This document shows, one piece after another, positions 37,778 through 46,798 of a stretch of DNA of 64,000 nucleotides. Both the position numbers and the translations under genes were made by a program. Source of the stretch: a virus; the IMG/VR virus record IMGVR_UViG_3300040801_001810, positions 1-64,000 of that record. The stretch is one strand, 5' to 3'. Position 1 is the stretch's first letter, and every line of letters starts with the position of its first letter. The notes beneath the pieces were generated by a model. The model worked only from the letters and a program-made list of their open reading frames with translations, searched no databases and was not told where the DNA came from.

Positions 37778-38159
37778 AACAACAGCATCAAGAAAAGCTA
37801 AAGGTAGAAGACTACAGAATCATGTAGTTAAAGTATTACTAGAAAAGTTTCCAATGCTAACAGAATCAGATGTTAGAAGCACACCAATGGGATGCACAGG
37901 AGAAGACGTATGGTTAAGTGAAGCAGCCAGAGTAACATTTCCTTATGCAGTTGAAGCAAAGAACACAGAAAGATTAAATATTTGGGCAGCTTTGAAGCAA
38001 GCAGAAACAGAAAGAAAAGGAACTCCACTAGTAGTATTCTCAAAGAATCATGCAAAAATATATTGCGCAATGGAGTTTGATCATTTCATGGACTTAATAG
38101 AAGAACTAGAAGAACTAAGATTAAATAAAGACTTGGAGGAAATAAATGCAGAAAGTTAA
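37770..38159 (+). CDS. PD-(D/E)XK endonuclease-like protein
   Basis: 129 residues. Basic start (KAKGRRLQNHVVKVLLEKF), then SDVRSTPMGCTGEDVWLSEAAR (catalytic Asp candidate) and FPYAVEAKNTERLNIWAALKQAE with the E-x-K motif. This is the fold of Holliday junction resolvases and phage structure-specific nucleases. Inference: processes branched recombination intermediates. Confidence 0.68.
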   Translation: MAKTTASRKAKGRRLQNHVVKVLLEKFPMLTESDVRSTPMGCTGEDVWLSEAARVTFPYAVEAKNTERLNIWAALKQAETERKGTPLVVFSKNHAKIYCAMEFDHFMDLIEELEELRLNKDLEEINAES

Positions 38160-38718
38160 AGTAATAGGTTGTGGTGGAATTGGATCCTATTTTGCACAAC
38201 ATATAGAAAGACTTATTGACCTTAAACAGATTTCAGATATGAAATTCACATTCTATGATGACGACATAGTAGAACTAAAGAACATACTTTATCAGAATTT
38301 TGAGACAAGCGATATTGATTCTAATAAGACAGATGCATTGGCTACCAAGTTTTTTAATATAAATTTTGATACCAAGAGATTAGACCTTGAGGATCTTAAA
38401 GAAAGCGATTTAATAATTCTCTGTGCAGATAATAATAAAATTAGAAAAGAAGCTTGGGAAGCATGGACTAAATATAATATTAAATTTATTGACTCAAGAG
38501 CAAATGGAAGAGCAATTGGTATCTTTTCCAGCGACACTGAAAATTATATTAAAACAATTAGTGATAGCGACAAGCCATCTTCATGCCAGAATCCATTTCA
38601 AATAGCTAAGAAAGAAATTGAATATGGTAATGTAGTTATAGCGTCAGCCTTAGCACAAGTTGTATTAAATTACAGTAGATCAAAAAGGTTACCACCAGAC
38701 TTTATGATTAACCTATAG
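38146..38718 (+). CDS. E1/ThiF-like protein
   Basis: 190 residues. Rossmann motif VIGCGGIGS (6-14), then FYDDDIVELKNILYQNF matching the D-x-D-x-V-E-x-x-N-L-x-R-Q pattern that binds ATP-Mg in ThiF, MoeB and ubiquitin E1 enzymes (Arg is Tyr here), and SNKTDALA. It lacks a clear zinc-knuckle CxxC pair and an active-site cysteine loop, though SSCQNP offers one Cys. Known family role: adenylate the C-terminal Gly-Gly of ubiquitin-like carriers. See the GG-ending protein at 41105. Confidence 0.7.
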   Translation: MQKVKVIGCGGIGSYFAQHIERLIDLKQISDMKFTFYDDDIVELKNILYQNFETSDIDSNKTDALATKFFNINFDTKRLDLEDLKESDLIILCADNNKIRKEAWEAWTKYNIKFIDSRANGRAIGIFSSDTENYIKTISDSDKPSSCQNPFQIAKKEIEYGNVVIASALAQVVLNYSRSKRLPPDFMINL

Positions 38719-38729
38719 GAATAAGAATA

Positions 38730-41108
38730 ATGAAATCAAGACCAACAACGAAGACAACATATGATACAATGGGTTTAATAGATCATCTACTTGATATTAA
38801 ATTAGACTCTGATAGTTTCGCAACAAACGAAAAAATAATTGATAAAGTAAGCGATGTTATAGATCAAATCGCTAACGTAGAAGGATATTCACTACTATCT
38901 ATTACAAAAGACAATAATAGAAAACTAATACTGTTAGCATCATCAGGAAAAACTACCTCATGTTTTACTTGGTCTCTTAAAAATTCAATTGATACCAAAG
39001 TAGATGCAGAAATATATGAGACAAATTTAAAATCGAATTTATATGAAGTCTTACAACAAGATGGCTGGCATTCTTCTGAAGCATATGCCTCTGCATGTAT
39101 AGTAGAAACATTAAATGGTTATGCTGTCAATTTAAATCAGTTAGCTAAATTCAAAGATTTTAAACAGACAGACCCAATGAAGCATAGTTCTTTTATTGTA
39201 AGTCATTCAGAAATAGAACATAAAGATGTAGTATTACTAGGAAAAAGAACACTGAGAAAATTAAAAGAAGAAAAAATTAAAACAAAAGAAATTATAGAGA
39301 ACCATACCAATAAAGTATGTAAAGATATTCCATTTGTACTAAAAATTAATAATATATATCCGAAAGAAAAAGGATTTATCTCAGCTAAGATAACAGATGT
39401 ATGGGAAGTTGCTGGCGTAAGATGGTATAGAATGTCAGTCTTAAGATATGATAGTGAAGGTATAGGAACAGCCAATTACTTCCATGGATTCATAGTCGGT
39501 AAATCATCAGCAGGTGTAACTGGTGACGATATGAATGTCAAACAAATAGGTAATTCATATTGTTGTTTAAATTCAGCCAACAAATGGTCAGGTACTCCTG
39601 AGCATTATAAAATAGATAACCTAGAAAGAATTCCATTTAATTTAATTGATACAGGAAGATGTTTTCTTGGCTTTAGAACTGATACTTATGACTGGCATTT
39701 ATTGATTAGTTCAGATCCAATGGTAGATAAAAATTATCTTGAGACCTTTGAAAAAGACATAGATAAATTTCTATTACAACAAAGTCTTGATACTCTAGAT
39801 ATGGAAGAAACAGTAATTGAAAAATCTGATACAAATACATCCATGGAATTTGATTCGTATAAAGATAATCTTAAACAAGAAGAAAATGCTCCTACTGGAA
39901 GACAGTTAGTTCTTAAGACAATTAAAAAGATGGCTGATGAGTATAATTATATTGTTAAGAAAAATACATCTATTGGAGAAGATGTTACAGTTACAGACGC
40001 AATTAAGTATAATCATAATGAAGGTAAGATTATATATAATGACTTTAGTATTGCAGTTGATGATGAGTGGATGAAATCCAAGCTACACGAGATGTTTCAA
40101 CGATACTTGGTTGATTTCTATAGAGATAGTAAAACAGAACAACAAGTATTAGACGAAATTACTAATAACTTTTTTAGTAAACTCGAATCAAGATTAAAGA
40201 CTTTACATAGAGAACCAACATTAATACCATTAAAATTAAACGAAGCAATCGATGTTAGTCTAGAGATAAAAGTATCAACTACAAAAAAAGAAGGATTAGA
40301 TAATAAGAAACCTGGAGCAAGTTATTACTATTTAAATGGACAACGATTTAATAAAAACGAAATTATTATTGTACTAAAAGAAATGACTTGCTATAGAAAT
40401 CAAGAAGAAGCAAATAGTTTTATTAGAAATATAGGAAGACTAGGACTCTCTGTATACATAGGAATAACAACAGGTTATGAAATCTGTATGAATCCTAATG
40501 TTGAAGAAGAGGAAGATAAAATATATAGAATATTTAGATTCAAGAAACTAAAAGGTAGATCAAATTATCAATTAGTTTTAGATGGATCATACGTTCCTAT
40601 TAAAGGAAAGAAGCTAATTAATATTCTATATAATGACTTCATAGAAGAATATGTTCCTGGATTCGAAGAGAAAATACCAAAACTAATATTAGAAAGTAGC
40701 CAATCAGCTAAAGAATATATAAAATATAAGGTATTAATAGATTCTTCCTATAATTCTTTTAAAGAAAAAGCAAAAGAATTCCTTACCAGAAAAATAGATG
40801 AAGTAGGAGCTAAGGAAACTAAGTACTTTAATAGAAAAGCACGTAAGATATTAGATGCAATTGAGGTTGATGGAGCATCAAATAATAAGTATATTATAGC
40901 ATATGATACAAAGGATTCTTATGTATTCATTTCACCAGAATACGATGAAGAGAATGAATATTTTAAAGATGGAAAATACATATGTATGATAGATCAAAGT
41001 AATATCAAATCCAACATTAGCTACGACACAGTAGTAGCTAAGTTATTGGCACTTAAGAATGATTCAAGTATAGCACATACAATATATAATTTGGAGGAAG
41101 AACTATGA
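38730..41108 (+). CDS. Large hypothetical protein
   Basis: 792 residues, no recognisable domain. N-terminal third (1-330) is a mixed region with VVLLGKRTLRKL and YYFHGF-like strands, the centre (375-520) is helical and charged (DEITNNFFSKLESRLKTLH), the C-terminal third has beta-rich segments (ASYYYLNGQRFNKNEIIIVLKEM, NYQLVLDGSYVPI). No signal peptide or membrane helix. It lies between the E1-like gene and the GG-ending small protein, so it is a candidate partner. Codon use like neighbours. Confidence 0.6.
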   Translation: MKSRPTTKTTYDTMGLIDHLLDIKLDSDSFATNEKIIDKVSDVIDQIANVEGYSLLSITKDNNRKLILLASSGKTTSCFTWSLKNSIDTKVDAEIYETNLKSNLYEVLQQDGWHSSEAYASACIVETLNGYAVNLNQLAKFKDFKQTDPMKHSSFIVSHSEIEHKDVVLLGKRTLRKLKEEKIKTKEIIENHTNKVCKDIPFVLKINNIYPKEKGFISAKITDVWEVAGVRWYRMSVLRYDSEGIGTANYFHGFIVGKSSAGVTGDDMNVKQIGNSYCCLNSANKWSGTPEHYKIDNLERIPFNLIDTGRCFLGFRTDTYDWHLLISSDPMVDKNYLETFEKDIDKFLLQQSLDTLDMEETVIEKSDTNTSMEFDSYKDNLKQEENAPTGRQLVLKTIKKMADEYNYIVKKNTSIGEDVTVTDAIKYNHNEGKIIYNDFSIAVDDEWMKSKLHEMFQRYLVDFYRDSKTEQQVLDEITNNFFSKLESRLKTLHREPTLIPLKLNEAIDVSLEIKVSTTKKEGLDNKKPGASYYYLNGQRFNKNEIIIVLKEMTCYRNQEEANSFIRNIGRLGLSVYIGITTGYEICMNPNVEEEEDKIYRIFRFKKLKGRSNYQLVLDGSYVPIKGKKLINILYNDFIEEYVPGFEEKIPKLILESSQSAKEYIKYKVLIDSSYNSFKEKAKEFLTRKIDEVGAKETKYFNRKARKILDAIEVDGASNNKYIIAYDTKDSYVFISPEYDEENEYFKDGKYICMIDQSNIKSNISYDTVVAKLLALKNDSSIAHTIYNLEEEL

Positions 41109-41314
41109 TAAACATAGAAAGAACTACTGAAACAGGGTACTTACAGAAAGAATATGAAAAAGATGAAGCTCTTCAAGTTCTTAATACAGAACTGGAAAAT
41201 GACAGAACAATCTGGATCGATGGAAAATTATTCTCTGGAGAAATAATTACTAGTGATGACCTTGATACATGTAAAAAGGGAATCTGTGTAACTAATAAAC
41301 TAATTGGTGGATAA
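41105..41314 (+). CDS. Small protein ending in Gly-Gly
   Basis: 69 residues. Helical N-terminus (EKDEALQVLNTELENDR), strand TIWIDGKLFSG, then SDDLDTCKKGICVTNKLIGG. The Gly-Gly terminus and small alpha/beta size resemble ubiquitin-like carriers (ThiS, MoaD), and an E1-like gene is 2.4 kb upstream in the same operon. The fold order differs from ThiS, so this is inference only. Confidence 0.5.
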   Translation: MINIERTTETGYLQKEYEKDEALQVLNTELENDRTIWIDGKLFSGEIITSDDLDTCKKGICVTNKLIGG

Positions 41315-41315
41315 T

Positions 41316-41936
41316 ATGATTTTTAATCTAACAAGCGAAGGAAGTTTTAAAGTGCCATATAATGAGAAAGCTAATGCATGGAATGTAGATTTCGATGATA
41401 TCGTCTTATCAAATTCTATGAGAAGTTATTTTAAGGAAGAACTTAAATACAAAAAAGATACTATAAGTCAGACGGAAAGTATTATAAGTCCTAAGACTCC
41501 AGAATATATAGCTTTAAACAATGCTTGTAAGATGTCTATTGGTAATTCATTACGAGTATTAGTGGTTGATGAGAAAGACAAACTCAGAATACCGCTAATA
41601 CTCAAGTATAATATAAAAAATAAGTTAACTTTATTTAAAGATTATACAAGTAGACATATGATATCATCTATATTAAAGAATTGTATCATGGATTCAAAAG
41701 GATCTTTATCAGAAGGAATGCTAAGAGGCATGTACCTTATGTATTACTATTGGTTCTTCCGTAAAGATTCCATTAAAGAAATAACAAGTAATGTTTGTGT
41801 AGATATGGAGAATATGATATCATTAGTAATGGATAAAGCACAGACTTTATATCGATCATATGACACAGTGTCTGTTGTATATAAATTAAGAGAAAAGCTA
41901 TCATCAGAGAAGGTGATACTAGCAGGATCAATATGA
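41316..41936 (+). CDS. Hypothetical protein
   Basis: 206 residues from ATG 41316. Mixed N-terminal region (SLRVLVVDEKDKLRIPLILKYNIKN), helical C-terminus (MLRGMYLMYYYWFFRKD, DKAQTLYRSYDTVSVVYKLREKL). No motif recognised. Lies within the pre-polymerase part of the operon. Confidence 0.5.
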   Translation: MIFNLTSEGSFKVPYNEKANAWNVDFDDIVLSNSMRSYFKEELKYKKDTISQTESIISPKTPEYIALNNACKMSIGNSLRVLVVDEKDKLRIPLILKYNIKNKLTLFKDYTSRHMISSILKNCIMDSKGSLSEGMLRGMYLMYYYWFFRKDSIKEITSNVCVDMENMISLVMDKAQTLYRSYDTVSVVYKLREKLSSEKVILAGSI

Positions 41937-42307
41937 AATGGGTAGCAGTAGTTAGAGAAGAAAAATTAGTAATTAATAATTCAGAAATAGACTTTGATAC
42001 TTTTAGATTCCTAACTAGTAAGAATATAGACTTTAGTAAAAGAATAAATAAGAGAATAATAATTACTAAAGAAAATGGGCACATATATGTTAGTGATTTT
42101 AGCTTCATAAAAGGCGAGACATATACAATGAAGATGCCAAACTTTATGATTGGTGCAAAATCGGATAAAATAATTCATGTTTATAAATGTATTGAGATAG
42201 ACAAAGATGATAATGTTTTATTATCGCCAGTAACAGATTCATTTGGAACATTAAGTGTAGTAAATGATGCTCATAGTTGGTATATATATACAAAAGGAAA
42301 AAAATGA
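41933..42307 (+). CDS. Hypothetical protein
   Basis: 124 residues, beta rich (KWVAVVREEKLVINNSEIDF, HIYVSDFSFIKGETYTM). ATGA overlaps at both ends, so it is translated with its neighbours. May be a small partner of DNA polymerase by position. Confidence 0.5.
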   Translation: MKWVAVVREEKLVINNSEIDFDTFRFLTSKNIDFSKRINKRIIITKENGHIYVSDFSFIKGETYTMKMPNFMIGAKSDKIIHVYKCIEIDKDDNVLLSPVTDSFGTLSVVNDAHSWYIYTKGKK

Positions 42308-44739
42308 AGGTACCATTATCAGTATACTCGGCAGACGAGTATCTACTAATATATAGAAACGGCGGTATAGATAAAGCAGACTTTCCATTCAAACCATTCT
42401 TACTAATAGAATCAGAACACTTTCCATCTTCTCATTCATCTGAAATTTGGACAAAAGTTCCAGAGAATGAAGAAAGAAAATATAAAAGGATAGAGTTTAA
42501 TTCGCAGAAAGAGTTATTTGATTTTAAGAAAAGAAACTCTTCGCTATCTAAATATATAATGTCTAATCAGTATTTAGAACAGCTATATATATCACAAGAA
42601 GATTTCATGTTAAATTATCCTCATACAAATGATTTAACAATAATGTTCTTTGATATTGAGACTGCTACTTTTGGGGATGGTCTATTTTCTAAGCCGCTTA
42701 CCTGTCCAATTTTATGTATTGGTTACAGTATATGGAAGTATACAAACGATGGAAAGAAACATAAAGTACATCAAGAAATATGCAAAGGCTTTGATTTAGA
42801 AAATATGACAGATAAAGTCATTCTAGATAAATTCTTCGATGGAATACAAGAACATGATCCAGACATCATAGCTGGTTACTATAGCGAAGAATTCGATATG
42901 CCTTACATAGTAGAGAGAGCACAGATAGTTGGCTCTGATCTAAAGAAGATGTGTAGAGGAGGAAGAGAACCATCAATATCAGATAACAAAGGAAATAGAA
43001 AGATAAGACTTCCTGGAAGAATACACTTTGATATACTTACATCAAATTCAGGAGTAGTTAAAGATCAGACACTATTTGGTATTAAATCTAGGTCATTAAA
43101 AGAAATGGCTAGGTGGTATAAGATTAAAAGAACTATTAAAGAAGGCGACCAGTGGATAGAGAAACAATTAGACGACATAGAAATCAAAGAAGATATTGAG
43201 AATACTATAAATTTATTCAAAACGAATGTTGAAAGACTATATGCATACCAAGACGATGATGTATATAGAACAGAAGGAGTTGGTCACGTATATTTAAGAA
43301 ACTGTATTACACTAGCTGAGATGATGCATGTTCCTCTTGAAAATATTATTAATATGTATTCTAGTTTTGTACCAAAGCTGTTCGTAGCTAGACACATGGA
43401 AAAACTAAGATTAATTAATACTGAGACAAATTTTAATAAGTATAATATACAAAACGGATCTATCTCAGAAGTAGGAACAAAGTACGAAGGAGCTACAGTA
43501 GGATTATATAAGGACGGATATTTTGATGCAACATGGAAGCTTGACTTTGCCTCTCAGTATCCATCGTCTATTCAGACATGGAATCTTGGTCCAGATACTA
43601 CGTCGCTAGTTAGAGTCGAAGAATATACAGGAACTTATAATTGTATAGTTAAAGGAAACTATAACTGGTACAGAATTCCTACCAAGTTTGAGAAGGGTAA
43701 ATATGCCTATGACTTTATAGTCAAGGTACGAAATGATAAAGAAGGATTCCTTGCTAGAGAAATTAAACGACTTAAGGCAGAACGTAAAATAATTAAAGCT
43801 GAAATGAAAAAAGCAGATGATGAAACTAGGGCTACTCTTAACTCACAACAGAATGCTATTAAGGTAATCATGAACTCGATTTATGGATTCCTTGGTCTGA
43901 AGTCATCAGTATACGGAGAAATGACTAGTGCAGTAATGGTTACAGCTATGTGTCGATGGAGTATTCTAAAATGTATGCAACGTAATGTAGACTGTCTAGT
44001 AGAAACAGACACAGATGGAATAGTAGTCGATAAGTTCTTAGATGCAAAAGAAGAAAATGATTGGCTTGACGAACAAATTAGAAACAAGTTCCATGTCAAA
44101 GAAAATGCTATGGAATTAGAATTAGAAGGTAACGGAGAACGAGCATATTTTTACTTAATGAAAAACTATGTAATAGAAAATGAACCTGGTGATTTTAATA
44201 TACATGGTTCATCTCTTAAGGCATCTCGAGCAGCAAAGGTAATTGATAGAGCAGTTAACTTAGGTATTGAATATATATTTAATAACAAGTCTCCAGAAGA
44301 TGTAATCCTTGAAGCATTTAACTTTTCTAATCTAGAAATGGATGACTTTGTAGAAAGAGTAAAACTATCAAAAGATCCTTCTGCTTACGACGATCCATAT
44401 GATTATAGATTATTCTTAGCTAAGCAAGTAGAAGTTAAGACAGGACAGATTATTACTAAGGGTATACAGATGAGTTATGTGGTAACTAAAGATGAGTTAC
44501 CATATGAACAATTCAAACCTTATTATAAAGAAGGCAAAAATTATACGTTTGTTCAATTTGTAAATTCAAAAGAAGAATTAAATATGAGTTATTATAAAGA
44601 TCTTGTTGATAAGACTCTTATGAAGTTCGGATTATCAGAAAAGAAATGGATGCAAACGGATTTATTTTCAGCAGAAACAATAGATAAGAAACCAATAAAG
44701 TCTAAAGCTTTAGATATAGTACCTATGGAGGAACTATGA
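42304..44739 (+). CDS. Family B DNA polymerase
   Basis: 811 residues from ATG 42304. 3'-5' exonuclease: MFFDIETA (DIE at 117-119, Exo I), IIAGYYSEEFDMPY (Exo II, Asn replaced by Ser) and LYAYQDDDVY (Exo III). Polymerase: motif A DFASQYPSS beginning at Asp414, motif B KVIMNSIYGFLG, motif C VETDTDGIVV near 566-575 with Ser replaced by Gly. Known role: replicative copying. No TPR2 protein-primed insert; expected to work with the primase-helicase and SSB. No clamp or clamp-loader gene is in the window. Confidence 0.88.
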   Translation: MKVPLSVYSADEYLLIYRNGGIDKADFPFKPFLLIESEHFPSSHSSEIWTKVPENEERKYKRIEFNSQKELFDFKKRNSSLSKYIMSNQYLEQLYISQEDFMLNYPHTNDLTIMFFDIETATFGDGLFSKPLTCPILCIGYSIWKYTNDGKKHKVHQEICKGFDLENMTDKVILDKFFDGIQEHDPDIIAGYYSEEFDMPYIVERAQIVGSDLKKMCRGGREPSISDNKGNRKIRLPGRIHFDILTSNSGVVKDQTLFGIKSRSLKEMARWYKIKRTIKEGDQWIEKQLDDIEIKEDIENTINLFKTNVERLYAYQDDDVYRTEGVGHVYLRNCITLAEMMHVPLENIINMYSSFVPKLFVARHMEKLRLINTETNFNKYNIQNGSISEVGTKYEGATVGLYKDGYFDATWKLDFASQYPSSIQTWNLGPDTTSLVRVEEYTGTYNCIVKGNYNWYRIPTKFEKGKYAYDFIVKVRNDKEGFLAREIKRLKAERKIIKAEMKKADDETRATLNSQQNAIKVIMNSIYGFLGLKSSVYGEMTSAVMVTAMCRWSILKCMQRNVDCLVETDTDGIVVDKFLDAKEENDWLDEQIRNKFHVKENAMELELEGNGERAYFYLMKNYVIENEPGDFNIHGSSLKASRAAKVIDRAVNLGIEYIFNNKSPEDVILEAFNFSNLEMDDFVERVKLSKDPSAYDDPYDYRLFLAKQVEVKTGQIITKGIQMSYVVTKDELPYEQFKPYYKEGKNYTFVQFVNSKEELNMSYYKDLVDKTLMKFGLSEKKWMQTDLFSAETIDKKPIKSKALDIVPMEEL

Positions 44740-44954
44740 TAACTACTAAGTACTTATATGTATCTCAATCTAAACAATATGGTAAGCTAACCACTAGAAT
44801 GACTTCAACTAAAGGTAATGTAAAGAAGAATGAAATATGTCTTAAGTTAAATATAGATGTACCAAAAGAAGCATTCATTGATAGTACTCCACAAGTTGAT
44901 ATAGAGATACCAAAAGATTATAAAAAAAGAACTATTAACTTGAGGATGTCATGA
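44736..44954 (+). CDS. Small hypothetical protein
   Basis: 72 residues overlapping the polymerase stop (ATGA). Beta-rich (ITTKYLYVSQSKQYGKLTTRM, EICLKLNIDVPKEAF), ends RTINLRMS. Not recognised. Confidence 0.55.
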   Translation: MITTKYLYVSQSKQYGKLTTRMTSTKGNVKKNEICLKLNIDVPKEAFIDSTPQVDIEIPKDYKKRTINLRMS

Positions 44955-45529
44955 TAAAATTTGGAAACCATAAACTAGGAGACGATACTGCTATATTTAA
45001 TATGGGAACAGCAATGGAATGTCCTTCGAGAAAGTTAGGATTATGTTATGCAGTCAACAACAATATCAAATGCTACGCAGAAAAGCCAGAACAACAGTAT
45101 CCAAACACCGTACCAGCTGCAAGAAAGCGCCAAGAGCTTCTCTGGAAATCTAAGAGCGGTCGTGAACTCCTTGAACAATTTAAACAAAAAATTGATAGAA
45201 GACGAAAAGACACCAGATTTTTGCGATATAATGAATCTGGCGATTTCTACAACCAGCAGGACATTGCAAAATTGTCTTATATTGCTGAAGGTCTTAAGAC
45301 AATTGGAATCGTTACCTATGGATACACAGCTAGATCAGACTTGGATTTCACAGGAGTCAGCTTTCTGGTCAAAGGAAGTGGACACAATAAAGGAAATAAT
45401 GGAACATCTATTATCTTGCGAAACGGAGACGAGTTGCCTAAAGGATTTATTCTATGCCCAGGCAGTTGCAAGCGGTGTAACCTTTGCAAAATAGATGTAC
45501 CTCACAACATAGCGTTTAGGAAACACTAA
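44951..45529 (+). CDS. GP88-like Cys-rich protein
   Basis: 192 residues. FNMGTAMECPSRKLGLCYAVNNNIKCYAEKPE at the start and CPGSCKRCNLCK near the end are the cysteine groups of the phage 'gene product 88' domain, as I recall from other large phages. Probably binds metal or an iron-sulfur cluster. A central block (FLRYNESGDFYNQQDIAKLS, IVTYGYTARSDLDF) looks like an alpha/beta core. Function unproven. Confidence 0.7.
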   Translation: MIKFGNHKLGDDTAIFNMGTAMECPSRKLGLCYAVNNNIKCYAEKPEQQYPNTVPAARKRQELLWKSKSGRELLEQFKQKIDRRRKDTRFLRYNESGDFYNQQDIAKLSYIAEGLKTIGIVTYGYTARSDLDFTGVSFLVKGSGHNKGNNGTSIILRNGDELPKGFILCPGSCKRCNLCKIDVPHNIAFRKH

Positions 45530-45696
45530 TGAATAAAACTAAAGAATTTTGTAAGTGTGTAAATAAAAAAGTAGAAACAACCATTGAAAGAAAAGTAGCT
45601 CGAGATGGTACATTTAAAGGCTTAGCAACTTATGCTGAGAGATGTTCCAAGTGTGGACATGCGTTCTACACTTGGGGTAAATTTTATAACCAATAG
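45529..45696 (+). CDS. Small zinc-knuckle protein (55 aa)
   Basis: ATG in a TAATG overlap with the previous gene. Cysteines in EFCKCVN (positions 8 and 10) and RCSKCGHAF (39 and 42) form a four-cysteine site. Ends KFYNQ. Not recognised. Confidence 0.6.
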   Translation: MNKTKEFCKCVNKKVETTIERKVARDGTFKGLATYAERCSKCGHAFYTWGKFYNQ

Positions 45697-45704
45697 GAGA
45701 GAGA

Positions 45705-45902
45705 ATGCATTTAGCTATAACAGATATGAGGGCAGTACTACAAGCAAGAACAGCAGGAATGGTAAGTAAGAAAGCATCTGAAGATCCAACAGATATCTTG
45801 GCTGGAGTCGCAGATATTAGAACTGTACTTAATGAAATGGAAAATTACGCTAACAACTTAATAGTGGAGCGAGAAAAACTTGAACAAGAAACAAGTGTTT
45901 AA
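45705..45902 (+). CDS. Small helical protein
   Basis: 65 residues after TAGGAGAGAG. One long amphipathic helix pair (TDMRAVLQARTAGMV, ADIRTVLNEMENYANNLI). Not recognised. Overlaps the metallopeptidase start. Confidence 0.55.
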   Translation: MHLAITDMRAVLQARTAGMVSKKASEDPTDILAGVADIRTVLNEMENYANNLIVEREKLEQETSV

Positions 45903-46317
45903 CTTTGTCAAACAATTCATACCAAGCGATCAGTTTAATATAATATATGCATCTGATATTGTGTGTGAACATGGAGTAGCAGCTGTAGATGATGATAATA
46001 ATATCTACATCAATAAAGAATACTTTAATAAGTATGAAGATATTGAACAACGCTGCGTATTACTACATGAAATCGGACATCTAATATGCGAAGAAGTAAA
46101 ATCTCCAGCAGAAAATGAGTATCGAGCACATATGGTTGCAATAGATCTAGCTAAATCTATGAAATTAACTAAAGAAGTATTAGTATTAGATGATGCAATA
46201 AGAAACTGGCCAAACTATACTTGGAATGAGGACAAAGGCATTTGGAGAAGTCACATTAAAGCAGGAAGGAAATATATAAAACGATATGGAAACAGAAAAA
46301 AAAGATTATGCAAATAA
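45880..46317 (+). CDS. ImmA/IrrE-like zinc metallopeptidase
   Basis: 145 residues if read from TTG 45880 (GGAG 10 bases upstream; a GTG at 45895 is an alternative). The HEIGH motif in CVLLHEIGHLICEE plus a downstream Glu in NEYRAHMVAIDLA gives the gluzincin site. ImmA/IrrE proteins cleave repressors or regulators. Inference: may process a phage or host regulator; no matching repressor is seen next door. Confidence 0.65.
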   Translation: MNKKQVFNFVKQFIPSDQFNIIYASDIVCEHGVAAVDDDNNIYINKEYFNKYEDIEQRCVLLHEIGHLICEEVKSPAENEYRAHMVAIDLAKSMKLTKEVLVLDDAIRNWPNYTWNEDKGIWRSHIKAGRKYIKRYGNRKKRLCK

Positions 46318-46570
46318 TTCTTATAGTATATTAATTATAACAAAAGAAACACTAACAGATAAGTTAGCTAGCTGTGATAATAAAACAGAAGAACTTATTA
46401 AAACTATCGATTGGAAAGAAGACACAATTGATGGGAGAGAATGGTGTGTCTTTAGTATAATTACTACTGATGGATTAGAAACAATAAATAATGAAGATAG
46501 AGAAATATGGGATCAGTTCGTAGCTAGTATACATGAAAATGAAAAGATGCTAGTTACAGAAATTTGGTAA
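46286..46570 (+). CDS. Small hypothetical protein
   Basis: 94 residues. SYSILIITKETLTDKL, WKEDTIDGREWCVFSIITTDG: strand-rich, acidic. Ends the operon just upstream of a promoter. Not recognised. Confidence 0.5.
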   Translation: METEKKDYANNSYSILIITKETLTDKLASCDNKTEELIKTIDWKEDTIDGREWCVFSIITTDGLETINNEDREIWDQFVASIHENEKMLVTEIW

Positions 46571-46634
46571 GACCTATTGACTTTAAGACCTCTTTAATGT
46601 ATATTATATAGTATATATAATTAGGGAGGTCTTA
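46568..46634 (+). promoter_or_regulatory. TAAGACCT repeats flanking the -35 box
   Basis: TAAGACCT occurs at 46568-46575 and 46584-46591, on either side of the -35. The complement GAGGTCTTA (46626-46634) covers the ribosome binding site and the A of the ATG. As DNA this looks like an operator; as RNA the segment 46584-46592 pairs perfectly over 9 bp with 46626-46634 and would block translation of transcripts that started upstream. Confidence 0.6.
46577..46605 (+). promoter_or_regulatory. Promoter of the sigma-factor operon
   Basis: TTGACT (46577-46582), 17-base spacer, TATATT (46600-46605). Predicted start near 46612. Confidence 0.8.
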
Positions 46635-46798
46635 TGCAAATCTTTGAGGGTTTTGTAGTTAAACTACTCATCAGTGGATTTTTAGAAGGAATACGATTCG
46701 GAAAGAAATTAAAATATGAACATAGTAGGTCAGAATATATTCATCGACTTCGACATAATAAAAGAGAGCAACTCAGAGAAATTAAGAGAAGAGCTTGA
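46634..46798 (+). CDS. Promoter-proximal small ORF (54 aa)
   Basis: ATG 46634 has GGGAGG (46624-46629) in front. The peptide starts MQIFEGFVVKLLISGFLEGIR, then is Arg/Lys rich (RSEYIHRLRHNKREQLREIKRR). It overlaps the next gene by 83 bases in another frame. The perfect RBS right after a promoter argues for expression. Possibly a membrane-associated basic peptide; function unknown. Confidence 0.5.
   Translation: MQIFEGFVVKLLISGFLEGIRFGKKLKYEHSRSEYIHRLRHNKREQLREIKRRA

Noticed and set aside
45048-45494. 148-aa ORF inside the GP88-like gene
   Set aside because: Different frame of a gene with family motifs; low-complexity composition, no RBS.
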